The position numbers and the translations under genes are program-made. DNA of 64,000 nucleotides from Flaveria trinervia (taxonomy: Eukaryota; Streptophyta; Magnoliopsida; Asterales; Asteraceae), in the NCBI GenBank assembly GCA_025506515.1, contig CM046452.1, positions 73,753,115-73,817,114 on the forward strand, given 5' to 3'. Under the pieces are notes generated by a model that ran no database searches, had not been told where the DNA came from, and saw only the letters and a program-made list of their open reading frames with translations. Each line of letters starts with the position of its first letter. Position 1 is the stretch's first letter. Positions 1 through 11,526 of the stretch are shown piece by piece.

Positions 1-2172
1 CATTCTTTAGAGCATTTGGGTGTCCCTGTTTCATTCTCAACACAAAGGATCAGCTCCAGAAATTTGATCCTAAGGTGGATGCAGGGTACTTTGTTGGTTA
101 TTCATCAACTTGCAAGGCATACAGAGTCTTCAACTGCAGAACAAAGATGGTTGAAGAGACTCTATATGTCAAGTTCAATGAATCTCCAAAGGACAAGATT
201 CCACAAAGCCCTGTGGAGCTCTTTGATTTGGACATACTGCAATATGTTCCTTATCAATCTCCTGCTGTTGCTCCTGTCAACAGTTCACCACCTGGTGTTA
301 CTGCTGAAGATGATGATGATAGTAGTAATCACCTCTTCAGGTTTAGTGACCAACTGCCTGAGTCCTCTAAACCTGATGCTCCTGTAGCTCCAGCAGCACC
401 ATCCACAACAAATGCTGATGAGATTTCTGCATCCTCAACTTCATTTGAGTTGCCACCATCTTCATGGTTTCAAGAATCTGCATCAACATCTGCTGCTGCT
501 GAAGGTCCTACAACACTTGCACAGATTTGATTGTTTACCAAGAGCTGAAAAATCACCCAATGTCTCAAATCCTTGGTGATATCAATGCTGGTGTTTCAAC
601 CAGAAGCCAGTTGTCCAATTTTTGCTTCTATGCTCTCTTCATCAGTCAGCTAGAGCCAAAGAACTATCATGTAGCTTTGAGAGACAATGGATGGGTTGAA
701 GCCATGCAGCTTGAGCTTCTTCAGTTCAAAAACAGCAAGTGTGGGAGCTTGTCCTCTACCCCCAGGTAAGTGTGCAATAGGCACTAAATGGGTGTTTAGG
801 AATAAAACTGATGAAAATGGGCTAATTGTTAAGAACAAGGCCAGACTGGTTGTGCAGGGGTTTGCACAAGAAGAAGGTATTGATTATGATGAAACCTTTG
901 CCCCTGTAGCCAGACTGGAGGCAATTAGATTGTTTTTAGCCTATGCTGCACTCCACAATCTTAAAGTTTTTCAAATGGATGTCAAAAGTGCTTATCTATA
1001 TGGTAACATAAAAGAAGAAGTTTATGTGTGTCAACCACCAGGCTTTGAGGATAATAAGCACCCAGCATGGGTATATAAGCTTGATAAAGCTCTTTATGGG
1101 TTGAAACAAGCACCTAGAGCCTGGTATGAGACCTATCAAACTTTCTTCTACAGAATAATTCACTAGAGGCTCCATAGATAAAACTTTATTTATTAAGAAG
1201 GTGGATCAGCATAAGCTACTTGTTCAAATTTATGTTGATGATATTATATTTGCATCCTCTGATCCCCAATTGTGTGAGGATTTCCAAAACTTAATGCAAC
1301 AGAGTTTGAAATGAGTGCAATGGGAGAATTACAGTTCTTTCTAGGTTTGCAAATCAAACAAAAAGCTGATGGAATTTTAATTCATCAGTCTAAATACACA
1401 AAAGATCTTTTGAATAAGTTTGATTTACAAAACTGTAAACCCTGTTCTACTCCCATGTGCAACACCACACAATTGGATGTTGATCAGAAAGGTAAAGCTG
1501 TTGATGAAACTCTTTACAGATGTATGATTGGTTCCTTGATGTATTAACAGCTTCTAGACCAGATATTATGTTTGCTACATGTGTTTGTGCTAGATTTCAG
1601 GCTGCACCTAAGGAGTCTCATCTGATTGCAGTCAAGAGGATCTTTAGATATCTGCAAGGTACACAATCTCTAGGCTTATGGTATTCCACTGGACATTCTT
1701 GTAAATTAGTTGCTTTCTCTGATAGTGACTATGCAGGGTGTAAGTTGACCAGGAAATCAACTTCTGGTGGATGTCAATTCCTAGGCAACTGTTTGATTTC
1801 TTGGCAGAGTAAGAAACAAACATCTGTTGCTACATCCACTGCTGAAGCCGAGTACATTGCTGCTGCAAGTTGTACATCCCAAGTACTCTGGCTTCAGAAT
1901 CAACTTTTGGATTATGGCATTACAGAGACTAAGACTCCATTATTAATGGATAGTGCTTCAGCTCTTTGCATTGTCAAAAATCCAGTCCAGCACTCTAGGA
2001 CCAAACATATAGAAATTAGACATCATTTTATAAGAGATTGTTTTGAAAAGGGTCTAATTAATCCTATGTTTGTGCCTAGTGCTGATGAGCTTGCAGATAT
2101 TTTACTAAGCCTTTGGATAGTTCAACTTTCCACAACCTGGTGTTAAGGCTTGGTATGCTGCAGCTAGAATAA
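1..2172 (+). pseudogene. pol: copia pol remnant: integrase tail, reverse transcriptase, RNase H
   Basis: This is the 3' half of a copia polyprotein, which copies element RNA into DNA and integrates it. The integrase tail shows GYFVGYSSTCKAYRVFN near 84-135, followed by an acidic, Ser/Pro-rich linker to about 530. RT begins near 756 with GTKWVFRNK and KARLVVQGF, then DVKSAYLYG near 975. The catalytic YVDD is at 1231-1242. RNase H shows SDSDYAG near 1717 and STAEAEYIAA near 1840. Reading frame shifts occur near 530, 760, 1160, 1310, 1540 and 2100. At the last of these a single missing base diverts the C-terminus; compensating for it gives a stop at 2170-2172. The gene is not translatable as it stands. 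Confidence 0.92.
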
Positions 2173-2179
2173 GTGACAC

Positions 2180-2940
2180 TACTGATGATCTCAGTAATTA
2201 CTGATGATCATTGGTAACCATGTCACATAAGTACTGATGAGTTATTTTACCCTCAGTAGTTATAACTACTGAAGGCTAAATGCTTTAAGTACTGTACTTT
2301 ATCTGTTCTAAACTACTGATGTAGTTTTGATGCACTTACAACTACTGAAATCAGTAGAAACAGATAAGTACTGATGTCCTATGAAACAACTGAAAACAGC
2401 AAAAAGGCTGATGAGTACGTGTTGAGGACAGTATGAAACAGCTGAAAGGCTATGAATTGACGACAACTACTGATGAGTACTCTCTCTTCAGTAGTTCACA
2501 AACTGCTGTTTCTTCATAAACAACTGAAGCAATACCATGTCTTCAGTAGTTTCACAACTACTGATGACTAACACCAAGTCTTCAGTTGTTTACAACAACT
2601 GATGGCACAACCAGGGTCTTCAGTAGTTTCACAACTACTGATGACTAATACAAGTCCTCAGTTGTTTCAACATCTGAAGTCCAACTTGTCTTCAGTAGTT
2701 TTTTTTTTAAAACTACTGATGCCTAAATCAGAGACTTCAGTTGTTTCAATGTCTGATTGTAAACACCATGTCTTCAGTTGTTGTATAACTGCTGACCACA
2801 CCAATACCATCAGTCGTTTCAAACCTCTGAAAGTTAATACCACGTCATCAGTTGTTTCAAATACTGATGACTAACACCAAAACTTCAGTCGTTTCATAAC
2901 CCGTACCCTATATATATCTGATCCCTCTTTCAGAGTTTTC
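2180..2940 (+). repeat. array of imperfect palindromes based on CAGTAGTT / AACTACTG
   Basis: Between pol and the downstream ORF the motif CAGTAGTT (or CAGTTGTT) alternates with its complement AACTACTGATG many times, about every 30-60 bases. Many pairs are close enough to fold, for example TCAGTAGTT and AACTACTGA separated by only a few bases near 2620-2645. Short ORFs across it, such as 2602-2874, follow from the repetition and are not genes. The same motifs recur in the 3' LTR of the element (about 6660-7160). Confidence 0.8.
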
Positions 2941-2993
2941 ATTCTTTCATGACCTAAAATTTCAAAAGCTCTGAAAATCTTTCACCTTCATTA

Positions 2994-5900
2994 ATGGCGA
3001 CCATGCAACTCAAGCCTCAACACAACTGTGTCGCGTACCTCACTAAATCGCACTTCTAGACCAAATTCGATAATGCTATAGATCTTATGGTCCAATCACC
3101 ACTGAAAACGGCCTTCCTCCTCAATCCAATCATTTATGCCGATTCGCTACATCAGTTTTGGACGAATGCAACTGTTAATGGAGAATCTATCCATTCGTCC
3201 ATCAACTCTCATAAGGTGGTCATCTCTACTGCTACCATCCGCCAGATATTACTATTAGATGATGCTGCCTATCCTGTTGGATATCCTAAGCGCCAAATTG
3301 ATCTTTCATTTGGACAACATGGATATCAAGGCGATCTTAGTGCTTCGACCATCCTGAAGAAACATTTTCCAGATGCTGAACGATTGATATTCATATGGTA
3401 AATGTTTGCCTGGCCTCGAAGACTTCTTCTTGGGATCAACTGTCTTCCAGATGGCAACAGGTACTGTTCTCTATCCTTGAACAAGAACCACTAAACTTTT
3501 CTGAAATAATTTTTCTTGAAATCAAGGATATGGCCACAAAACCACTTTCTAACCGTTGGATACTATATCCTCGGTTATAATGGCCATAATAGAGAATCAG
3601 CTTTCTGCTGAGGGACTAGTTGGTCTGGGAGTCCCTGCTTTGGCTGTATTGCCGGAGGTATACTCCCGACACAACACTGACCAAACTCTTAAACAGGCTG
3701 CCAAGCTGCGCAAACCCACGCAGCTGGAACCCACAGCCTCCACTTCCACATCCAAAGTCCCCTCCAAACCCACAAAGAAGAAGCCTAAGAAGGCTACTTA
3801 GGGAGTTGAGTCCCCTGAGGATGCTCCTGCTGCACCAAAGCAGGTTATCTCTACTGGAAATAACCCCCCAGTAGAGACTATGACTCCACCAACCGAAGCC
3901 GCTCAGGTTTCCTCTCAAAAGGAACCTGATGCAACCACTCAAAGGGAAGCCACCTGCTGGGATCCTCCTCACTTGAGGGGATTACCATTGAAGAGCACCT
4001 CTCGCCCCGGGTGCACACTGCTTCCACACCCTCTCCTGATGCAACCGCCCCTCAAAGCCCTACATAATTGTTGCAAAAGTGCTGACGCAGTTGCATTCCT
4101 CACCCCCCACCCAGACACCAATCACTACTGGGATAACCTCAACACCTGAGGGGGAGGATCACAATGCTTCTGTCAACCCACAGCACAGGGGTTATCATGT
4201 TCCATCTCCTGGTGTAGACAAGGAGGTGCGATCTTCTGGTGAGGCTGCCACTGCCTCTAACTCAGCAAATGACCAGGATGCAGTTGGTAACATCTCTAAG
4301 ACCTCACCAGCGGCAACAGCTGATGAAGGACATAGTCCTGAGGCTGGAAGTCCCCAGAACCAAGAACAAGGGGCACATGCTATAATTGATCTACACTCAA
4401 GGCATGTTAATCCTGACTCTGTCAGGAGGTCAGGTGATTCAGTATCAACTGATGATGACCTGAGCTTCTTCTATAATGTAGTTGCTCAAAACACCATCCT
4501 AGAGGATGAGGTTAGCAGACTCAAAGAGCTGCTGGCCAAGATGTCTCAGGATGAAAGTCCATCTGCCACCACAATACACCCACAGATGGCACCTTCTTCT
4601 GAAGGTTCCCTAAACACTGAGCCAATACATACTTCCAAGCCACCAGCCTCTGCTTTTGGCACTGATTCTCAGGAACAGAACCATCCTGATCAATCAGTTG
4701 CTAACCTTCAAAAATCCCTACCTCTCATCACTCCCATGATCACAGATATAGTGATCAAAGCCATTGATGAGAGGCTTCCTACAATAATACAACCCCTGGT
4801 GGAGGAGTTGGTGACCAAATCACTTTCTACTGCTCAAACCCTTGCACCCAATGCAACCAAAAGGGGGAGAGTCAGTCAGTTAAAGGAAAAAGGAAGAGGA
4901 CAGATGGGGAGAAGGAGAAAGAATCAGAGAAGGTAATGAGAAGGAGTTGGCTGTTATAAGTGTGGAAGAGACTGAGTTTGATCATGAGAAGGAGAAGGAG
5001 AGTGAGAAGAGAGCTGAAGTGAATGAAAGTCAAAAAGACTTTCATGTCACATATCAAAAGAGGAAAGAAGGAGAGTCTGAGAAGGAGAAGGAACTGAATG
5101 ATATGGTGAAAGAAGCTGATGCCAACCATAACCGTTCAATGGATAAAATCATTGATCAGTATATAGGCAGAGTTTTGACATCCAACAACTAGACTCCGAG
5201 ATCAGAAGGTTGGAGACAGAGGAGATCAACTCAAGATGGGCTAGTTATGATGCCTTAGAAAGAGAAAGGCTGGAGATTAATGATTAGATTTGTAGCCAAA
5301 TACTTGGGAAGATCTCTGATAGAAATAAGGGCCTAGACCAGGGACAACATCTTGGCAATAACGACCAAGATTTGTTCGTCTGAAGCATACTCCAAGGGTT
5401 TAGTGATTGAGAGGCATTAAATGAAGCTGGGGTTGGGAACCGAAAAGAACTGACAAAATTTACTAAAGCCTTCCTTACAGCCAAAATGCTAAAACAGTCT
5501 GAAAAGCCTCTATCCTCAAAATCACTACCTCCACAACCCACTAAAACAACCCCTTTACCCTCTAAACCAACCATCCAACCCACAAAACCAAATCCTTTAC
5601 CCCAAAACCCACTGCCAGTGATGTACCTAGAAAAAAGAAAAGAAAGGTACTGAGGGCTGATGAAGAAGAAGAGGAGGATGAAGACAGACTGCCACTCTCT
5701 GCAGTTATCACTTTGCCTAAGGCTAATCCAATGTCCATCACTCCTGCTTCTCAAATGCATGCTGTGATGATAAAGATTGAAGAGGAACAGATGCAAAGAC
5801 ATAATGAGGAAATGCTGAAAAGCATTGACAAAGCATATGCCACATCCTCTTCAATGATTAGCATGAAGAAAGAAGTCTTAAGATTGTACACCCTTGCTAA

Positions 5901-6400
5901 TACCTTTCAATACCAAAGGGAAAAAGTAAGGATATGGCCTGATCCTAGGGTGGCACACAGGATTGTCAAGAAAGAAATTCCTTCAAAATACAAGGCCGAG
6001 TGAAGAGGGTTGTCGACGAAGACATCACTGTGGTTCTTGTAGTGTCCCCCTGGGAAATTGTAGAAGAGTTCAAGAAAGCTTATGAAGCCAAACAACCACC
6101 CCAAAAGATGTTGGAGAATAAAATCATAAAGAAGGGATTGGTTTACAAAAGACTTGAAAACTTCAAACAAGATGAGCTCAACCTGCTCTTAGAAGGGACT
6201 CATCCAGATGAGTTTGCTTACAGACAAATAACCACGGTTGAGCTCAAGAATGGAAAACAGGCCAAGTACATCTCTGAAGTGTATGGCCGAGAAGGATTGT
6301 TTGATGGTGTGCCGAGGTGCTGACAATGGATGAGCAGATCATGTTTTTAAGGGCTTACACCAGGGAATCCTATAGGCTGATACACGGGAAGTAGATCTCA
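2994..6400 (+). pseudogene. additional ORF of a copia element, downstream of pol (degenerate)
   Basis: A second coding region follows pol in the same orientation. The ATG at 2994 opens MATMQLKPQHNCVAYLTKSH and is closed by a TAG after about 20 codons. Reading continues in 3087-3401 (LNPIIYADSLHQFW, ATIRQILLLDDAAYP), then through a Pro/Ser/Thr-rich middle (3556-4936), a Glu/Lys-rich probable coiled coil (4947-5192, 5713-6003) and a compact C-terminal part (6000-6323). Similar proteins are common in Asteraceae databases, often under misleading names; this is from memory. The function is unknown. Several frameshifts and stops make it a pseudogene. It is not a gag or env that I can recognise. Confidence 0.7.
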
Positions 6401-6601
6401 TGGTTGGGGTAACAGCTCAGTGTCCAAGTCCCCAATACAGAGCTCCAACCATATCATGCAAAACAGATCATCAGAGACTTCTTCCCAGGCCGGTGCTGAA
6501 AAAGGGTCATTCTCATCTGATCAAGAGGATAAAAAGACCAATCTATCTGCCAAAATAAGTGGGACTCGTCAATAACTTAGAGGTTTTGGCTGCATTGGTT
6601 C

Positions 6602-6609
6602 AGGGGGAG
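6602..6609 (+). other. polypurine tract of the copia element
   Basis: An AGGGGGAG run ends three bases before the TGTTGG that opens the 3' LTR. This is the expected position for the plus-strand DNA primer. Confidence 0.75.
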
Positions 6610-6611
6610 TT

Positions 6612-7419
6612 TGTTGGACCAAAAGAACCAATGAGCCTGATCAGAGAAACCTCTAAGTCCCACAGGACATCACAACAGCTGAAGAAGACCTGATCAGCTG
6701 TTCTACAAAGTCTGAAGAATACAACTGCTGAAGTATTTCTGAAGCACTGAAGACAAAGACTGAGACAACAGCTGAAGATCTAAAGTCTGAAGACTTCAAC
6801 AAGTACTGAAGACAAAGACTGAAGATCAACAGCTGAAAGACAAAGTCTGATGTTCAAGTACTGAAGACATCAGCTGATGCTAACAGCTGATGACAACAGC
6901 TGAAGAGGGCTTCTTCAGTTGTTGTGATGGTTTTTTCTTCATCAGTAGTTTTCTTTTCCTTTCAGTAGTTTGTTTACTTTTCTGTAGTTTTGTTTCCTTT
7001 TCAGTACTTGTAAACAACTAAATAGGTTGTTCTTCAGTTGTTGTAGTATCAGTAGTTATATGTTTTTCAGTAGTTGTAAATAAGATGTTTAACACTTAGG
7101 AACATTTGTAAGAAGATGTCAGTTGTTGACATCTTCAGTAGTTGTTAAACATCAGTAGTTATAAAACGGTTACATGTCACTTTCAAGTGACATCAGCCTA
7201 CGTCATTCTTTCCTTTATAAGGAAGGATGACTCACCTGTAATCGTGCCATTGAGGCCGACAATCTTAATGCAATATTCCTTTTGTCAGATATTTCTCTCT
7301 CTATAACAAAATTCTTTTATCGCTTTATATCGAATGTTCTTGCTTGAATTTGTCTAATTCTGAGCTATTCCGCTGCTATATCTGTTCATCGATTAAACCA
7401 AGAGGCTGAGATCCTAACA
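6612..7419 (+). repeat. 3' LTR of the plus-strand copia element
   Basis: The LTR runs from TGTTGGACC to CCTAACA, 808 bases, starting just after the polypurine tract. The first 550 bases are packed with CTGAAGAC, CAGCTGA and CAGTAGTT motifs. A TATA-like TTTATAA lies at 7214-7220, and a T-rich leader follows. The 5' LTR is outside the window, so the pair cannot be compared. Confidence 0.8.
7214..7220 (+). promoter_or_regulatory. TATA-like box in copia LTR
   Basis: TTTATAA lies about 200 bases before the LTR end and just after the motif-rich part, a usual place for the U3 promoter. Confidence 0.4.
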
Positions 7420-7429
7420 AGGAGGTTGT

Positions 7430-8143
7430 TGGGAATGCACAGTTACAAGTGAGGATGGTGAGTCCTCAGTGTCCATTCTCTTTGAAGAACTCCCAAGTTC
7501 TGTAGCAGGGCCATTGGGAGAATGAGATGGCCTGAATTGAAGAAGTTAGTGATTGAGGAATTATGTCCTCACAGAGAGATGGACAAGGTAGAAAGAGAGT
7601 TCCTACAGCTGGAGGTGGGAACGATGACACACCAGCAGTACACCACAAAATTTAATGAAATGGCGCGGTCGGTGCCAGATCAAGTGATACCACTGTCACG
7701 AAAGATTAAGAGATACATCCAGGGGTTGCTTGCGGATATCCATAGGCATATGATCGCCACCCGGCCAAGCACTTTTAGTTTGGCGGTTGATTTGGCTGGT
7801 AGGTTATATGATGAGCGCGAGGTGATGGGGGTTGTGGTGAGCAAGAAGGGTGGTGACCGAAACTAGAATGGGAAACGGTTTGGACGTGGTGGAGCCGCTC
7901 CAAACAATAAGGTGGCGAAGGTGGGTGATCGACGTGTGGTCACATCTGGAGCAGGATTGAAGAAGTGTGGTAAATACGGGAAGGAGCATTCGGAAGCCTG
8001 GCCATAAGGCTAGAGATTGTGGGGTTGGCAGGTGTTACAACTGTGGGGAGAATGGTCATCTGAGCAGGGATTATAAGAGGCCAAGGGCTGAAAGTTTGGG
8101 AGCGAAGAAGGCTGGAGGAGAAGGGCAGAAGGCAAGCGCCTGA
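7430..8143 (+). pseudogene. gag: gypsy gag remnant with zinc knuckle
   Basis: This is the capsid/nucleocapsid part of the outer gypsy. Just after the copia LTR a frame reads GNAQLQV, resembling the conserved WWNAQ-Q of related gags. From 7522 it reads RWPELKKLVIEELCP and then KFNEMARSVPDQVIP, the typical retrotransposon gag domain. After a frameshift near 7866, a CCHC zinc knuckle is visible at about 8034-8080 (CYNCGENGHLSRD). Its fourth ligand is replaced: Tyr (TAT) stands where Cys (TGT) is expected. The TGA at 8141-8143 sits in frame with the protease, where related elements read through, and is explained by CGA to TGA. Confidence 0.8.
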
Positions 8144-8149
8144 GCTTTC

Positions 8150-11100
8150 ATGATGACTCGGGAGGAGGCTAGGACAGACCCCGACGTGGTGTCAGGTATG
8201 TTTCTAGTGAACCAAACTCTTGCATCTGTGTTGTTTGATTCTGGTGCTAGTATAAGTTTCATTTCTGCTGCCTTTTGTGCTAAGTTTCCCATTAAGAGTA
8301 GATGTATTGATAAGCCCTTCGAGGTAGAAACTGCCATAGGTAAGTCTACGAGAATTTCTGAGGTGATAGAAGGTTGTGACATAGAACTAGATGGTCATAA
8401 GTTTCCTGTTAGACCATTCGTGATGACCTTAGGTGGTTCGATGTAGTCCTAGGAATGGATTGGTTGGCGGACTACGAAGCGAATATTATGTGTCGCAAGA
8501 AGATGTTCCGATTGACAGCGCCTGACAGGAATAAGGTGACGGTTTATGGCGATCGAGTCATGACGATCCCGAAAGTGATTTCAATGGCGGTGGCGAGAAA
8601 GTGCATGAGGCGTGGATGTAGTGACTACTTGGCCTACGTAAAGGATGTCGACGCGCCAACACCACAACTATCTGATGTACCAGTTATGTGTGACTTTCCG
8701 GATGTGTTTCCAGAAGATTTACCAGGTGTGCCACTGGACCGTGAGATTGAGTTTCAAATTGATTTGATACCCGGTGCTCAACACGTTGCCAAAGCACTGT
8801 ATCGGTTAGCTCCGAGAGAAATGAAAGAGCTGATGGAGCAGTTGCAAGAGCTGCTCGATAAGGGGTTCATTAGACCGAGTATCTCTCGCTGGGGTGCTCC
8901 GGTCCTGTTTGTGAAGAAGAAAGACGGTAGCATGAGGATGTGCATTGACTACCGAGAGCTGAACAAGTTGACGGTAAAGAATCAGTACCCCTTACCAAGA
9001 ATTGATGATCTGTTTGATCAACTCTAGGGTGCCAATTGGTTTTCAAGGATAGACCTTCAATCTGGTTATCATCAGTTGAAGGTGAGGGAGCAGGATATTC
9101 CTAAAATATCTTTTCGCACGAGTTATGGACACTACGAGTTCCTCGTTATGTCTTTTGGTTTGACCAACGCGCCAGCTGCTTTTATGGACTTGATGAATCG
9201 AGTGTGTCGACCAATGTTAGATAAATCAGTGATTGTGTTTATTGATGATATCCTGATTTATTCGAAGAGCGAGGAGGAGCATGCTGATCACATTCAAGAG
9301 GTGTTGGAGACGTTGAGAAGGAGAAATTGTAAACAAAATCTCCAAGTGCGCATTTGGTTGCGCGAAGTTCAGTTCTTGGGTCATGTGGTGAATCCCGAGG
9401 GGATTATGGTGGATCCAGCAAAGGTGGAGGCGGTGATGCAATGGAAGTCTCCAAAGAAGCCATCCGAGATTCGTAGTTTCTTGGGGTTGGCGGGGTGTTA
9501 TCGAAGGTTCATTCAGGACTTTTCCAAGATCGCTTCTCCACTGACAAAGTTGGCCCGAATGGATGTAAAGTTTATATGGGGTTAAGCTCAAGAATAGGCA
9601 TTCGAGGAGTTAAAGGTGAGGTTGACCCAAGCTCCTGCCTTGTCGTTACCCGATGGAAGCAAAGATTTGGTGGTTTATTCAGATGCTTCTTACTTGGGGT
9701 GGGGTGTGTGTTAATATAAAGGGGAAAAGTTAAAGCCTATGCATCCTGACAACTGAATGTTCATAAGGTCAACTACCCTACTCATGACTTGGAGCTAGCA
9801 GCCGTGGTCTTTGCACTAAAGATTTGGAGGCACTATCTGTATGGAACGAAGTGCACCATCTTCACCGACCATAAGAGCTTAAAGTACTTCTTTGAGCAGA
9901 AGGACCTGAACATGAGGCAGAGACGATGGTTGGAGCTCATAAAGAATTATGATTGTGAGATCCATTACCATCCGGGCAAAGCTAACGTGGTGGCAGATGC
10001 CCTTAGCCGAAAGGAGAGCCCCGAACCGATTTGGGGTGAAAGCTTATCAACTAATCATAACCTCTGATGTGATAAACCAAGTCAAGGAGTTTCAAGATGA
10101 GGCATTGAAAGAAGATCATCTAAACTCTGAAAGAATGAGAGGTCTGGTTTGGGAATTAGGTGAAAACACACTCGGTGTTAAAACCCAATTTGGACGAGTG
10201 TGGATTCCTCATTTTGGGGATCTACGGGTGAAGATAATGAATGAAGCCCACAAAACTCGATACTGCATCCACCCCAGTGCCACAAAAATGTATCAAGATA
10301 TGAAGAAGGATTATGGTGGCCGGGTATGAAGCGCGATGTGGTGGGGTATGTGAGTAAGTGCCTTACTTGTTTGCAAGTGAAGGCCGAACATCAAAAGCTG
10401 TATGAGAAGATCAACCTTTGGATATACCAAAATGGAAGTGGGAGCACATCACCATGGATTTCATTATGAAGCTGCCACGTACTCCGAAGGGGTACGATGC
10501 CATATGGGTGATTGTTGACCATTTGACGAAGAGTGCCCACTTCCTACCAATCTGCGAGACATATTCATCCTAGAGGTTGGTTGACCTGTTCATCAAGGAG
10601 ATTGTAACACGTCATGGTGTGTCGGTGTCCATTGTGTCTGATCGTGACACCCGGTTTACCTCTAAATTCTGGAATAAATTCCACGATGCCATGGGGACGA
10701 GGTTACATATTAGCACGGCTTATCATCCCCAAACTGATGGTCAGTCAGAAAGGACCATTCAGACACTGGAAGACATGATTCGGGCATGTGTGATTGATTT
10801 TAGGGGAAGTTGGGATGACCACTTACCGTTAGCTAAATTCTCATACAAGAACAGTTATCATGCCAGTATTGGCATGCCACCATACAAGATACTATACGGT
10901 AGAAGATGTAGGACGCTCATATGTTGGGGAGACATTGGGCAGAAAGAATTGGGAGGTGTCGAGGTGATCGAGGCTACGACTGAGAAGTTAGAAAAGATTA
11001 AAGCCTTATGAAGGCAGCCAAAGATAGACAGAAGTCGTATGCGATAAACGACGTAGGCCGATCGAGTTCCAGGTGGGTGACCGGGTTATGTTGAAGGTCT

Positions 11101-11488
11101 CACCTTGGAAGGGTATTATCCGATTCAGGAAGCGGGGCAAGTTGAGCCCAAGATTTGTAGGCCCTTTCTGAATCATTGCTCAAGTAGGGGAGGTGGCCTA
11201 TAGGTTTGAGTTACCAGATGAGTTAAACGGGATTCACTTGACATTTCATGTATCTCATCTAAGAAAGTGTTTAGCTGATGAAGACATCATAACTGGAGGA
11301 TATCGAAGTAGACGAAGGCTCAATTATGTGGAGCAACCAGTGGCAATCATCGATTATAAAGAGAAGAGACTGAGGATAAAGTGGTTCCTCTTGTGCGGGT
11401 ACAGTGGAAGCACAGGAAAGGATCCGAATCTACATGGGAAACTGAGGAGGAGATGAGGCAGTATTATCCTCGTCTGTTTGAGGAATAA
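8150..11488 (+). pseudogene. pol: gypsy pol remnant: protease, RT, RNase H, integrase, chromodomain-like tail
   Basis: The aspartic protease shows FDSGAS around 8237-8251 and the usual AIGKSTRI flap region. RT has PLPRIDDLFDQL, SGYHQLKVREQDIPK, MSFGLTNAPAAFM and the catalytic FIDD at 9238-9249. RNase H has YSDAS, FTDHKSLKYFFEQK and NVVADALSRKE near 9990. Integrase has the His part (EAHKTRYCIHPS), the Cys part (CLTCLQ) near 10362, and core motifs MDFIMKLP (10454), SDRDTRF (10637) and AYHPQTDGQSERTIQ. The tail (11193-11488) reads HLTFHVSHLRKCL and, in shifted frames, a chromodomain-like segment ending at TAA 11486-11488. Stops at 9025, 9595, 9717 and 9747 fit C-to-T changes; frameshifts also occur. 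Confidence 0.9.
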
Positions 11489-11513
11489 TAGGTTTCGGGG
11501 ACGAAACCCATAT

Positions 11514-11520
11514 AAGGGGG
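11514..11520 (+). other. polypurine tract of the outer gypsy
   Basis: AAGGGGG lies six bases before the TGTAACACCC that starts the 3' LTR and 25 bases after the pol stop. Confidence 0.7.
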
Positions 11521-11526
11521 TGGACT

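Larger units (their letters stand above)
1..7419 (+). mobile_element. Ty1/copia retrotransposon, 3' part, with an extra ORF after pol
   Basis: The order is integrase tail, reverse transcriptase, RNase H, a long repeat-rich spacer, an additional ORF, a polypurine tract and a 3' LTR. Integrase before RT is the copia order. The 5' LTR, gag and most of integrase lie left of the window. Directly right of the LTR the sequence resumes as Ty3/gypsy gag on the same strand, so this element probably inserted into that gypsy. The left target duplication cannot be seen. The element is broken by frameshifts and stops in every coding part. An element with an ORF of this type after pol recalls copia elements I know from Asteraceae; that attribution is from memory. 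Confidence 0.9.

Noticed and set aside
4872..5129. Leu/Phe-rich minus ORF resembling a membrane protein
   Set aside because: It is antisense to the Glu/Lys-rich coiled coil of the copia extra ORF.
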